DNA from: DATARH01 sp035504235
Lineage (GTDB): Bacteria; Pseudomonadota; Alphaproteobacteria; ATCC43930; CGMCC-115725
DNA length: 64,000 nucleotides
Direction: 5' to 3'
Assembly: GCA_035504235.1 (NCBI GenBank)
Contig: DATJSH010000201.1
Span: forward strand, 26,471 to 90,470
The notes beneath the pieces are model-generated. The model was not told where the DNA came from and searched no databases. It saw nothing but the letters and a program-made list of their open reading frames with translations. This document shows, one piece after another, positions 42,495-50,779 of this stretch (positions within the stretch are counted from its first letter, which is position 1; the number at the start of each line of letters is the position of its first letter). The position numbers and the translations under genes were made by a program.

Positions 42495-42622
42495 CGCCGC
42501 CCCTTAAACCCGCCGCCGCTATGGATTGCGTCGGCGCATGCCGCCAAAGGCGACGCTGCAGCATACGCTCGCATGGCTTCCCCTGCCCGTCACGCTTGCG
42601 GATGTCTCCGGATAAGAAACCG

Positions 42623-43663
42623 TCACCACATGTTGATCAACAGGTTTTTTAACGTCTTCATTTCCTCAAGTGCACGCCCCGTACCAAGCGCAACGCAGGT
42701 CAGCGGGTCGTCGGCGATCGATACCGGAAGCCCGGTGGCGTGACGCAGCACGAAGTCGAGATTGCCGAGCAGCGCACCGCCGCCGGTCAAGACGATGCCC
42801 TTGTCGACGATGTCGGCGGCGAGCTCGGGCGCGGTGTGCTCGAGCGCCACCTTCACCGCCTCGACGATCGAACCGACCGGCTCGGCGAGGCTTTCCGAAA
42901 TCTGCCGCTCGCTGATGACGATTTCCTTGGGCACGCCATTCATCAAATCGCGCCCCTTGATCTCCATGACCCGGCCGTCGCCGTCCTCGGGCATACAGGC
43001 GGAGCCGATATCCTTCTTGATGCGCTCGGCGCTCGATTCGCCTACGAGGAGATTATGGTTGCGGCGGATGTAGGCGATGATCGCCTCATCCATCTTGTCG
43101 CCGCCGATCCTTACCGAGCGCGAATAAACGATGCCGCCGAGCGACAGCACGGCGACCTCGGTGGTGCCGCCGCCAATATCGACGACCATCGACCCGGTCG
43201 GCTCGGTGACCGGCAGCCCGGCGCCGATCGCCGCCGCCATCGGCTCCTCGATCAGGAAAACGCGACGCGCCCCGGCGCTTTCCGCGGATTCCTGAATGGC
43301 ACGGCGCTCAACCGCGGTGGAGCCGGAAGGTACGCAAATAATGATTTGCGGGCTGGCGAAGCTGCGGCGGTTGTGAACCTTGCGGATGAAATGTTTGATC
43401 ATCTCTTCCGCAACATCGAAATCGGCGATGACCCCGTCACGCAACGGCCGGATCGCCTGAATGTTACCGGGCGTGCGGCCAAGCATTTGCTTGGCTTCCT
43501 CGCCGACCGCAAGGACCTGCTTGCGTCCCTTCACCATGGCGATCGCCACGACCGAGGGCTCGTTCAAAACGATGCCCCTTCCCCTCACATAGACAAGCGT
43601 GTTCGCTGTGCCGAGGTCGATCGCCATGTCCGCCGACAGCAGGCCGAACATCTTTCCAATCAT
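42623..43663 (-). CDS. mreB: Rod-shape-determining actin homologue MreB
   Basis: A 346-residue actin-fold ATPase, the usual MreB length. ADMAIDLGTANTLVYVRG is the phosphate 1 motif, VDIGGGTTEVAVLSLGGIVY phosphate 2 and the GIVLTGGGALLGNLD adenosine motif. It forms antiparallel membrane filaments that guide the elongasome. The start at MIGKMFGLLSADMAID matches family N-termini; a longer frame exists upstream but is not MreB-like. The divergent promoter region contains an inverted repeat at 43770-43788. Confidence 0.97.
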   Translation of the reverse strand: MIGKMFGLLSADMAIDLGTANTLVYVRGRGIVLNEPSVVAIAMVKGRKQVLAVGEEAKQMLGRTPGNIQAIRPLRDGVIADFDVAEEMIKHFIRKVHNRRSFASPQIIICVPSGSTAVERRAIQESAESAGARRVFLIEEPMAAAIGAGLPVTEPTGSMVVDIGGGTTEVAVLSLGGIVYSRSVRIGGDKMDEAIIAYIRRNHNLLVGESSAERIKKDIGSACMPEDGDGRVMEIKGRDLMNGVPKEIVISERQISESLAEPVGSIVEAVKVALEHTAPELAADIVDKGIVLTGGGALLGNLDFVLRHATGLPVSIADDPLTCVALGTGRALEEMKTLKNLLINMW

Positions 43664-43769
43664 TGCCACCGCGAACCTATAGTTGCTATCGACCCGACGA
43701 TCATAGCCAAATCGGCGTGAGAGGGAGAAATCATCTTGCCGATCAATGACATTATTAGCCGCCGCCGGC

Positions 43770-43788
43770 AACAATCATTACGATTGTT
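43770..43788. promoter_or_regulatory. Perfect inverted repeat in the mreB upstream region
   Basis: AACAATC at 43770-43776 is mirrored by GATTGTT at 43782-43788 with a 5-bp centre, in an AT-richer patch of the 274-bp divergent region between mreB and the RHH-protein gene. The size and spacing suit a dimeric regulator. Its distance to mreB (about 107 bp before its start codon) fits a promoter-proximal operator. Nothing else in this gap is recognised. Confidence 0.5.
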
Positions 43789-43937
43789 ATCCGCGATCTC
43801 ATGAGCGGAAAATCTGCCTTATTCGAGCTGATCCTTGCCCGGTCGGCAGGCGGCGTCCAAGCCGCCTGGTGTCGGCCGGCGGGCGCATGGCGCGAGCTTG
43901 CTTGAAAATGGTCGAGCCGCGGCGGATCGTTGCGTCC

Positions 43938-44186
43938 ATGAAGGAGAGCGGCATTGTCAAGCGCTCGGTCCGCATCGCCGGGCACGCGACCAGCATTTCG
44001 CTGGAGGCTGCGTTCTGGCAGGCGCTTTGCGACATTGCCGCGGTACGGGGCGTGTCGCTCAACGCGCTGGTCGCGGCCATCGACGCCGGGCGCAGCGGCA
44101 ATCTGTCGAGCGCGATCCGGCTTTTCGTGCTCGACAGCGCCCGCAGCGGCGAGCTGGCCAGAGCCGAGATTAGGTCGATGGGATAA
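43938..44186 (+). CDS. Ribbon-helix-helix domain protein (RHH_4-type)
   Basis: An 82-residue protein. GIVKRSVRIAGHATSISLEAAFW is the beta strand followed by the first helix of an RHH fold, and SLNALVAAIDAGRSGNLSSAI and RLFVLD are typical of the RHH_4 family found across alphaproteobacteria. It probably binds DNA as a dimer, but no target is known. The start MKESGIVKRS was picked for family length; upstream ATGs at 43908 and 43887 are possible and no ribosome site discriminates. It is followed 10 bp later by the DUF4169 gene. Confidence 0.8.
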   Translation: MKESGIVKRSVRIAGHATSISLEAAFWQALCDIAAVRGVSLNALVAAIDAGRSGNLSSAIRLFVLDSARSGELARAEIRSMG

Positions 44187-44196
44187 GGAGGGTCAG

Positions 44197-44370
44197 GTGG
44201 CATCGATCGTCAACCTCAGCCGCTTCCGCAAGAACAAGAGTCGCGAGGATGCCAAGCAGCGCGCCGCGGAAAACCGCGCGCGGCACGGCCGCACCAAGGC
44301 CGAACGCCGCGGCGAAGAGGAGGCGAAGCGGAGATTGAACGAGCTGCTCGACGGCAAGAAATTGGATTAG
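44197..44370 (+). CDS. DUF4169 family protein
   Basis: A 57-residue basic protein, MASIVNLSRFRKNKSREDA at the N-terminus and then an Arg/Lys/Glu-rich helix ending in LLDGKKLD. This is the DUF4169 pattern, a family of unknown role that regularly follows the RHH protein in alphaproteobacteria. The start is a GTG at 44197 with a strong AAGGAGGG just before it. The end overlaps the macrodomain-gene stop on the other strand by 4 bp. It could be an RNA- or DNA-binding peptide given its charge; that is a guess. Confidence 0.85.
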   Translation: MASIVNLSRFRKNKSREDAKQRAAENRARHGRTKAERRGEEEAKRRLNELLDGKKLD

Positions 44371-44897
44371 AGGCTTGCGAGCGCCGCCTCGTAGGCGGCG
44401 CGGGTCGCGGCGTCGAAGCACACGAAGATGACAGTCTCGGGCAGGCTGTCGCCAGCGAGGCGATCGGCCACTGTCGCGACCGCGATCGCCGCCGCCGGCT
44501 CGCGCGGAAAGCCATAAATTCCGGTCGAGATCGCCGGAAAGGCGACGCTGACGAACATATGGGCGCGCGCCAATCCGAGGCAGGCGCGGTAGCATGACGC
44601 CAGCGTCTCACCCTCACCCGCCCCGCCGCCGCGCCACACCGGGCCGACGGTATGGATGACGTGGCGAGCCGGCAGGCGATAGCCGCCGGTCAGCTTCGCA
44701 TCGCCCGGCTCGCAGCCGCCGAGCGTGCGGCATTCGGCAAGTAGCTCCGGGCCGGCGGCGCGGTGGATCGCCCCATCGACTCCACTGCCGCCCAGCAGGC
44801 TCGAATTTGCCGCGTTGACGATGGCGTCGACGGCAAGACGCGTGATGTCGCCGTCATCCAGACGGATGCGCGGATGGCGGGTCGCGGTGGAAGCCAT
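44367..44897 (-). CDS. Macrodomain protein (O-acetyl-ADP-ribose deacetylase type)
   Basis: A 176-residue single macrodomain. DITRLAVDAIVNAANSSLLGG contains the ligand-binding Asp and Asn, GGSGVDGAIHRAAG the catalytic-loop Asp, GDAKLTGGYRLPARHVIHTVGP and FPAISTGIYGFP the phosphate-binding loops. These match YmdB/MacroD-type enzymes, which hydrolyse O-acetyl-ADP-ribose and mono-ADP-ribosyl groups. ATG 44897 gives the proper N-terminus. The terminator of the upstream ECF sigma gene lies just before it. Confidence 0.93.
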   Translation of the reverse strand: MASTATRHPRIRLDDGDITRLAVDAIVNAANSSLLGGSGVDGAIHRAAGPELLAECRTLGGCEPGDAKLTGGYRLPARHVIHTVGPVWRGGGAGEGETLASCYRACLGLARAHMFVSVAFPAISTGIYGFPREPAAAIAVATVADRLAGDSLPETVIFVCFDAATRAAYEAALASL

Positions 44898-44915
44898 GGG
44901 CGCGATTGTATCAGC

Positions 44916-44949
44916 AAAAAGCGGGAACCGGGTGGACCCCGTTCCCGCT
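44916..44949 (-). terminator. Rho-independent terminator of the ECF sigma gene
   Basis: On the minus strand AGCGGGAAC pairs with GTTCCCGCT (9 bp; the stem continues with 3 further GC pairs after one mismatch), and a run of T follows immediately. It lies 55 bp after the ECF sigma gene stop and before the macrodomain gene start, separating the two units. Confidence 0.8.
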
Positions 44950-45004
44950 CGTTGCTTTCGACCCCGCCGGTGCGGCCGGGCCGCCGTCTTATTGCTCGCC
45001 AGCG

Positions 45005-45610
45005 CTATGCCACCCGCGCGCGCCGGCGATCTTCGATCGCCATCGGGTGGAAGCCCGCACGCACCGACGCTTCTACCGCCACTCGGCGCGGCGTCGGGCG
45101 GGACATCGCCACCTCCGCCTGGCGGTCGGGAACGATGCCCATCAGCCGGCGCAGCGCCTCGCGGCCGCGTGACAGGCGGGAGCGCACGGTGCCGACGGGC
45201 ACGCCGATTACGTCGGCGACCGCCTCGTAGCGCATGCCTTCGAGGCCGACGAGCAAGATCACGGTGCGCTGCTCTTCGGGAAGACGCGCCAGAGCGCGGT
45301 CAAGATCGCGCAGTTCAAGGCGCTTCCCTTGGTCCGCCGATTTAGTCAGCGAGGGTTCGGTCTCGCTGATCGAGACCGCGGCGCCCTCGCGCACGGCGCG
45401 ACGGACCTGGTTGACGTATTGATTGTGCAGGATCGTGAAGAGCCACGCGCGGAGGTCGGTACCCTCCTTCCAAAGATGCAATTTGGCAAGCCCGCGCACT
45501 AGGCAATCCTGGACGAGGTCGTCGGCTGCAACAATGTCGCGAGTCAGCGCGCGAGCGTATCGACGCAGGCGCGGTATTTCGGCTTCAATCCGTTCCCGGA
45601 GGTCGGCCAT
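45005..45610 (-). CDS. ECF-type RNA polymerase sigma factor
   Basis: A 201-residue sigma factor with regions 2 and 4 only. Region 2: YARALTRDIVAADDLVQDCL and LRAWLFTILHNQYVN. Region 4: LARLPEEQRTVILLVGLEGM, YEAVADVIGVPVGTVRSRLSRGREALR. About 40 residues follow region 4 (PDRQAEVAMSRPTPRRV). Whether it belongs to the EcfG general-stress group is open: no NepR-like gene and no PhyR are adjacent. A CAGGAGAA ribosome site sets ATG 45610. It is divergent from an OmpR-type response regulator, with an intrinsic terminator behind it. Confidence 0.88.
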   Translation of the reverse strand: MADLRERIEAEIPRLRRYARALTRDIVAADDLVQDCLVRGLAKLHLWKEGTDLRAWLFTILHNQYVNQVRRAVREGAAVSISETEPSLTKSADQGKRLELRDLDRALARLPEEQRTVILLVGLEGMRYEAVADVIGVPVGTVRSRLSRGREALRRLMGIVPDRQAEVAMSRPTPRRVAVEASVRAGFHPMAIEDRRRARVA

Positions 45611-45706
45611 TCGGCTTCTCCTGTTTTTGCGATCGGTCATTCCCGATCCGGAGCAAGCGGAATCTAGCGATCGCCGGCAACCCAATGATGACAAGCACGC
45701 GTCTTT

Positions 45707-45745
45707 TTGTAAGTAATTGTAACCGAACGTATCCGCGACTAGAGT
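45707..45745 (+). promoter_or_regulatory. Promoter of the response-regulator gene with a 10-bp-spaced direct repeat
   Basis: TTGTAA occurs at 45707-45712 and 45717-45722, exactly one helical turn apart, a spacing typical of OmpR/PhoB-family boxes. The second copy is also a -35 element, followed at 17 bp by TAGAGT (45740-45745) as -10. Transcription would start near 45752, about 48 nt before the regulator start. Autoregulation is a natural inference. Confidence 0.55.
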
Positions 45746-45799
45746 GCGCAACAACCGTCGTTTCTTTCCTTCCAAGTTGCTCTGCCCGGTAACGTACAG

Positions 45800-46525
45800 A
45801 TGAGCGAAAGCGGTCACATCCTGGTGGTTGACGATCAGCAGGAGATTTGTGATCTCGTCCGCGAATACCTATCGGACGAAGGTTTTCGCGTTTCGACCGC
45901 CAATGACGGTGCCGGCATGCGCGAGACTATCGCGCGCGAGCCGATCGAATTGGTCATCCTCGACCTGGTGCTGCGCGGCGAGGACGGGCTGCAGCTGGCG
46001 CGGGAACTGCGCAACGGGTCCGATATCGGCATCATCATGCTGACCGGTCGCGGCGAGACGGTCGACCGGATCATCGGCCTCGAAATGGGCGCCGACGATT
46101 ATCTGTCAAAGCCGTTTCACCTGCGCGAATTGCTAGCGCGAGTGCGCAGCGTGCTGCGCCGCGGATCGTCGCGCGGCGGCGCCGGCAACGAGTCCGACGC
46201 GCAACGGGCGCACGTCAAGTTCGCCGGCTGGTCGCTCGACCTGGCCAGCCGCGAGTTGACCTCGCCGTCCGGGGAAGATGTACGCCTGACCACCGGCGAG
46301 TTCGAACTGCTCGCCGCCTTTGTCAACCACGCCAATCAGGTGCTGTCGCGCGACCGGCTGCTCGACCTGTCGCGCCATCGTGAGGCGGGGCCGTTCGACC
46401 GCACGATCGACGTCCAGGTCGGCCGCTTGCGCCGCAAGCTAGAGGACGACCCCAAGAACCCGACCATGATCAAGACCGTGCGCGGCGGCGGCTATATCTT
46501 CACTCCGCCGGTCGAGAGCGAGTAG
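45800..46525 (+). CDS. OmpR/PhoB-family response regulator
   Basis: A 241-residue two-domain regulator. The receiver domain (about residues 6-118) has HILVVDDQQEI (acidic pair), the phospho-acceptor Asp in VILDLVLRG, Thr in MLTGRGE and Lys in LSKPFHLREL. The winged-helix domain (about 140-238) has LTTGEFELLAAFVNHANQV, RTIDVQVGRLRRKLEDD and IKTVRGGGYIF. No histidine kinase gene is adjacent, so it is an orphan here. Its upstream region carries the direct repeat at 45707-45722. Confidence 0.95.
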   Translation: MSESGHILVVDDQQEICDLVREYLSDEGFRVSTANDGAGMRETIAREPIELVILDLVLRGEDGLQLARELRNGSDIGIIMLTGRGETVDRIIGLEMGADDYLSKPFHLRELLARVRSVLRRGSSRGGAGNESDAQRAHVKFAGWSLDLASRELTSPSGEDVRLTTGEFELLAAFVNHANQVLSRDRLLDLSRHREAGPFDRTIDVQVGRLRRKLEDDPKNPTMIKTVRGGGYIFTPPVESE

Positions 46526-46528
46526 CCC

Positions 46529-47224
46529 TCACACCGTCAGATAGGTCCGTACCTCGGCTTCATCCATCTCGCTGCCGCGGCCGGCAAGGACGACCTCGCC
46601 ACGCTCGATGACGACATAAGCCGAAGCGAGGTCGCGGGCGAATTCGAAATACTGCTCGACCAAGAGGATCGCCATGTCGCCGCGCGCGACAAGGCTTTCG
46701 ATGACGCGCCCGATATCCTTGATGATCGACGGCTGGATACCCTCGGTCGGCTCGTCGAGGATCAGGAGGCGCGGCTTCATGACCAGCGCCCGAGCGATCG
46801 CCAGCTGCTGCTGCTGCCCGCCCGAGAGATCGCCGCCTTGCCGCCCCAGCATGTCCTTCAGCACCGGAAACAATGTATAAATCTCGTCGGGGATGCGCCG
46901 CTCGCGATGCGGCAGGATCGCGAACCCGGTCTCGAGATTTTCCCGCACTGTGAGGCGCGGGAAGATTTCACGCCCCTGCGGCACGAGCGCAAGCCCGGCC
47001 CGCGCCCGGTCGTAAGGCGCCAGCCTGGCAATGTCCGTTCCTTCCCAGCGGATTTGTCCGGCGCCGATCGGCTGCAGCCCGAAAATCGCCCGCAGCAGGC
47101 TGGTCTTGCCGACGCCGTTGCGGCCGAGGATGCAGGTAGCCTCGCCCTTTTTCGCCGTCAGCGACACACGACGCAGCGCCTGGCTCGCGCCATAGAAAAG
47201 ATCGACACCCTCGACTTCGAGCAT
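46529..47224 (-). CDS. urtE: Urea ABC transporter ATP-binding protein UrtE
   Basis: A 231-residue ABC ATPase. Walker A GRNGVGKTSLL, signature DLSGGQQQQLAIARAL, Walker B RLLILDEPTEGIQPSIIKDI. The EGIQPSII and LLVEQYFEFARDLA segments are typical of UrtE rather than LivF. It energises high-affinity urea uptake with UrtD. Last gene of the operon, 3 bp after urtD. It converges with the response regulator (3 bp between stops). Confidence 0.96.
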   Translation of the reverse strand: MLEVEGVDLFYGASQALRRVSLTAKKGEATCILGRNGVGKTSLLRAIFGLQPIGAGQIRWEGTDIARLAPYDRARAGLALVPQGREIFPRLTVRENLETGFAILPHRERRIPDEIYTLFPVLKDMLGRQGGDLSGGQQQQLAIARALVMKPRLLILDEPTEGIQPSIIKDIGRVIESLVARGDMAILLVEQYFEFARDLASAYVVIERGEVVLAGRGSEMDEAEVRTYLTV

Positions 47225-47227
47225 GAC

Positions 47228-48001
47228 CTAGCGCCCGAGATAGACTTCGATGACACGCGGGTCGCTCTGGATCGCGTCGATCGACCCTTCCGCCAGCACC
47301 GAGCCTTCGTGCAGCACGGTGACCTTGACCCCGAGCGCACGGACAAACGCCATGTCGTGCTCGACGACGACGACGCTGCGCGTGCGGTTGATCTCACGCA
47401 AAAGCTCGGCGGTCTCCTCGGTCTCGGCGTCGCTCATCCCAGCGACCGGCTCGTCGACCAGGAGCAGCTGCGGCTCCTGCGCGAGCAGCATGCCGATTTC
47501 CAGCCATTGCTTCTGGCCGTGCGACAAATCGGCGGCCGGCCGGTCGCGGTGTTCGGTGAGGCGGATCGTCGTCAGCAGCTCGTCGAGCCGCGTCCGCTCG
47601 GCCGGCGTCTCCGTTGCCCACAACGCGAAGCGCGGGTTGCGGTCGCCGGCCAGCGACAGCAGCAGGTTGTCGTGCACCGACAACGGCTCGAACACCGTCG
47701 GGCGCTGGAATTTGCGGCCGATGCCGAGCCGCGCGATCGCCGGCTCATCGAGCCGCGTCAGGTCGATATCGTCGCCGAACACGACGCGCCCGCTATCGGG
47801 CCGGGTGCGGCCGGTGATGACGTCCATCATTGTCGTCTTGCCAGCGCCATTGGGGCCGATCACCGCGCGCATCTCGCCCGGTTCGAGGACAAGCGACAAT
47901 TCGTTCAGCGCCTTGAACCCGTCGAACGACATGGTGACGCCGTCGAGATAGAGCAGCGAATTGCCGCTGAGCGCTTCGCCAATTTGGGCCGCCTCGCTCA
48001 T
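47228..48001 (-). CDS. urtD: Urea ABC transporter ATP-binding protein UrtD
   Basis: A 257-residue ABC ATPase. GVTMSFDGFKALNELSLVLE leads into Walker A GPNGAGKTTMMDVITG, then the LSHGQKQWLEIGMLLAQEP signature and LLLVDEPVAGMSD. The SHGQKQWLEIGM motif and GRTRPDSG are UrtD hallmarks. ATG 48001 overlaps the urtC stop (ATGA). The upstream frame extends further but overlaps urtC. Confidence 0.96.
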   Translation of the reverse strand: MSEAAQIGEALSGNSLLYLDGVTMSFDGFKALNELSLVLEPGEMRAVIGPNGAGKTTMMDVITGRTRPDSGRVVFGDDIDLTRLDEPAIARLGIGRKFQRPTVFEPLSVHDNLLLSLAGDRNPRFALWATETPAERTRLDELLTTIRLTEHRDRPAADLSHGQKQWLEIGMLLAQEPQLLLVDEPVAGMSDAETEETAELLREINRTRSVVVVEHDMAFVRALGVKVTVLHEGSVLAEGSIDAIQSDPRVIEVYLGR

Positions 48002-49128
48002 CCGGCGATCTCCCGCGCCGCCGATTTCGCCGCGGCCGCGCCCGGCTCGGCCTCGGCCCGGGCCTTGGGGGATCGCGCCGCGAAAAGACCGATGATGCCG
48101 CGCGGCAGCAACAAGGTGACAAGGATGAAGAGCCCGCCGATCGCAAACAGCCAGATCTCGGGGAGCGCGCTCGTCAGCCAGGTCTTGCCGAGATTGACGA
48201 GGACCGCGCCGAGGATCGCGCCGGTCAGCGTGCCGCGCCCGCCGACCGCGACCCAGATCACCGCCTCGATCGAATTGCCGGGCGCGAATTCGGACGGGTT
48301 GATGATGCCAACCTGCGGCACGTAGAGCGCGCCGCCGATCCCGGCGATCATTGCCGACACCACCCACACCACAAGCTTGTAGGATTCCGGACGATAACCA
48401 AGAAACCGCGTGCGCGGCTCGGCATCGCGCACCGCGATCAGCACCTTTCCGAAGCGCGAGCGCGTCATCGCCCGGGCGACGAGAAAAGCGCCCGATAACA
48501 CCGCCGCCGTGATGACCATCAACCCGGCCGATGTCGTCTCACTGTTCAAGGGCACGCCGGCAATGTCCTTGAAATCGGTCATCCCATTATTGCCGCCGAA
48601 CCCCATGTCGTTGCGGAAGAAGGCGAGCATCAGCGCGTAGGTCAGCGCCTGGGTGATAATCGACAGATAGACGCCCGAGACCCGCGAGCGGAACGCGAAC
48701 CAGCCGAAGGCCAACGCCAGTAGTGCCGGCACCAGCATCGTCATCGGCAGCGCGAACCAGAAATGATTAAACCCCTGCCAGTACCAGGGGAGTTCCTTCC
48801 AGCCGATAAACACCATGAAATCGGGGAGGATCGGGTTGGCGTAGACACCGCGCCCGCCGATCTCGCGCATCAGGTACATGCCCATGCAGTACCCGCCGAG
48901 CGCGAAGAACGCGCCGTGGCCCAGGGTCAGAATGCCGGCATAGCCCCACACGAGGTCGATCGCCAGCGCGAGGATCGCGTAGCACAGATACTTGCCGATC
49001 AGCGAGACCACGAAACCGGGGACATGCGCCGCGCTGGCCTCGGGGGTCAGCAGATTGAGCGCCGCCAGCAACAGCGCCCCACCAAGGATGCAGCAAAGCG
49101 TGATGGTCGTGAGCTTGTCGCGCAGCAT
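47998..49128 (-). CDS. urtC: Urea ABC transporter permease UrtC
   Basis: A 376-residue LivM-type permease with about ten helices. FVVSLIGKYLCYAILALAIDLVW-type entry, GYAGILTLGHGAFFALGGYCMGMYLMREIG and YVPQVGIINPSEFAPGNSIE are characteristic of UrtC. ATG 49128 overlaps the urtB stop (ATGA), and it gives the normal N-terminus with a first helix. The C-terminal ~25 residues are Ala/Glu-rich. Confidence 0.96.
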   Translation of the reverse strand: MLRDKLTTITLCCILGGALLLAALNLLTPEASAAHVPGFVVSLIGKYLCYAILALAIDLVWGYAGILTLGHGAFFALGGYCMGMYLMREIGGRGVYANPILPDFMVFIGWKELPWYWQGFNHFWFALPMTMLVPALLALAFGWFAFRSRVSGVYLSIITQALTYALMLAFFRNDMGFGGNNGMTDFKDIAGVPLNSETTSAGLMVITAAVLSGAFLVARAMTRSRFGKVLIAVRDAEPRTRFLGYRPESYKLVVWVVSAMIAGIGGALYVPQVGIINPSEFAPGNSIEAVIWVAVGGRGTLTGAILGAVLVNLGKTWLTSALPEIWLFAIGGLFILVTLLLPRGIIGLFAARSPKARAEAEPGAAAAKSAAREIAG

Positions 49129-50774
49129 CACGCCTCCGCCACTCGGCCTTTGAGCGGGAAGAGCCCGCGCGGCCGGCGCTGGATGAAGAGGACAAGGAAC
49201 ACGAGCACCAGTATCTTGCCGAGCACCGCACCGGCGAACGGCTCGACGAACTTGTCGATGACGCCAAGGATCATCGCGCCGAGGAGCGTGCCCCACAGAT
49301 TGCCGACGCCGCCCACGACCACGACGATAAAGCTGTCGATGATGTAGTTCTGGCCGAGATTGGGGCTGACATTATCGATCTGGCTGAGCGCTACCCCGGC
49401 CATGCCGGCGATCCCCGAACCGAGGCCGAAGGTCAGCGCGTCGATAAGCGGCGTGCGGATGCCCATCGCCGCCGCCATGCGGCGGTTCTGCGTCACCGCG
49501 CGGATGCTGCGGCCGAGCCCGCCCCAGCGCAGCGCCGCCATCAAGGCGCCCAGCACCAGGAGCGCGAAGAGGATGATCCATAGCCGGTTTACGGTCAGCG
49601 TCAGCCCGCCCAGCTGCAGCGCGCCGCTCATCCAGCCGGGCGACGACACATCCTGGTTGGTCGGCCCGAAGATGCTGCGCACCGCCTGCTGCAAGATGAG
49701 GCTCAGCCCCCAGGTGGCGAGCAGCGTCTCGAGCGGGCGGCCATAGAGGAAGCGGATCAAGCTGCGTTCGATGACGACGCCCAGCGCCGCCGCCACGAGA
49801 AAAGCGGCCGGCACCGCGATCAAGAGGCCGAAGGGCTCCAGCGCCGGCGCCAGGGCCAAGATCAGCCGCTGCACGACAAAGGTCGTGTAGGCGCCGACCA
49901 TGACGATCTCGCCATGCGCCATGTTGATGACGCCCATCACCCCGAAGGTGATCGCGAGGCCGGTCGCTGCGAGCAGCAGCACCGCGCCGAGGCTGATCCC
50001 GTAATAGATATTCTCGGCGAGGCTCCAGAGTTGCAGCGTATGGTCGATCTCGGTGATCGCCGACGACAGCGCAGCGGCCACCGCGGGCGGTTGACCCTGC
50101 AGCGCGGCGAGCAGACTGCGCGTCTGCAGATCGGCGCGGGCGGCCAGCTCGTGCACAGCCGCGATGCGGTCGGCGTCCGAGCCGGCGTTCGATTTGAGCA
50201 GCGAGGCCGCCTTCGCCTCGCGCAACACACGCAGCGTCTGCGGGTCGCGCTCCTGGGCGAGCGCCTTATCGAGCAACGCGAGCGCGCCCGGGTCGGCCGA
50301 TTGATACAGTGCTTCCGCCGCCTTGAAGCGTGCCGCCGGCTGCGGCGAAAATAGGTCCAGCGCACCTTCGGCGGTTTCGATCGCGCCGCGCACCGTGTCG
50401 CTGGCGATAACCTTGCGCAGATTGACCGGCGCCGGCGCCTCGACGGGATCGCCGGTGCGTGCGTCGACAAACCCCTTGTCGGTCTTGATGAAGAGCGGCG
50501 TGTCGGGGCGCGGCCATTTCCATGCATAGAGCCTGCTGTCGCGCAGCGCGTCGATGACCGGCGCGGCGCGCGGGCTGCCCGACACTGCGAGCGCCAGCAC
50601 CCCGCGCGCCTCGACATCCGCCATCGTCGCGGAAATGTCGGCGAACGGATCAGGCTGGGCACTGTCATCAGCGCGGGCCGCACCGCACAGCGCCAGCAGG
50701 CAGAGCATCCACGCCGCGACAATAGAACCGCGCGGGAGGGCGCGGCGGCGACCCTCCCGCGGAGCCAGACCCAT
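49128..50774 (-). CDS. urtB: Urea ABC transporter permease UrtB
   Basis: A 548-residue protein. Unlike LivH it has a large N-terminal periplasmic domain (about residues 35-250: signal peptide VAAWMLCLLALCGAARAD, then a helical region with DALRDSRLYAWKWPRPDT and RFKAAEALYQSADPGALALL), typical of UrtB. The permease core starts at NIYYGISLGAVLLLAATGLA and contains GVINMAHGEIVMVGAYTTF. Start at MGLAPREG (ATG 50774) is 6 bp before the urtA stop-side boundary. It transports urea with UrtC. Confidence 0.94.
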   Translation of the reverse strand: MGLAPREGRRRALPRGSIVAAWMLCLLALCGAARADDSAQPDPFADISATMADVEARGVLALAVSGSPRAAPVIDALRDSRLYAWKWPRPDTPLFIKTDKGFVDARTGDPVEAPAPVNLRKVIASDTVRGAIETAEGALDLFSPQPAARFKAAEALYQSADPGALALLDKALAQERDPQTLRVLREAKAASLLKSNAGSDADRIAAVHELAARADLQTRSLLAALQGQPPAVAAALSSAITEIDHTLQLWSLAENIYYGISLGAVLLLAATGLAITFGVMGVINMAHGEIVMVGAYTTFVVQRLILALAPALEPFGLLIAVPAAFLVAAALGVVIERSLIRFLYGRPLETLLATWGLSLILQQAVRSIFGPTNQDVSSPGWMSGALQLGGLTLTVNRLWIILFALLVLGALMAALRWGGLGRSIRAVTQNRRMAAAMGIRTPLIDALTFGLGSGIAGMAGVALSQIDNVSPNLGQNYIIDSFIVVVVGGVGNLWGTLLGAMILGVIDKFVEPFAGAVLGKILVLVFLVLFIQRRPRGLFPLKGRVAEA

Positions 50775-50779
50775 CCCGG

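Noticed and set aside
43938..44370. RHH protein plus small basic protein as a toxin-antitoxin pair
   Set aside because: The second gene matches DUF4169, a known regular neighbour with no toxin features; the RHH protein is of the RHH_4 type, not an antitoxin with a toxin-binding tail.
45005..45610. EcfG general-stress sigma factor with PhyR as the neighbouring regulator
   Set aside because: The regulator is a plain OmpR-type protein with a winged helix, not PhyR with a sigma-like domain, and no NepR-like small gene is present.
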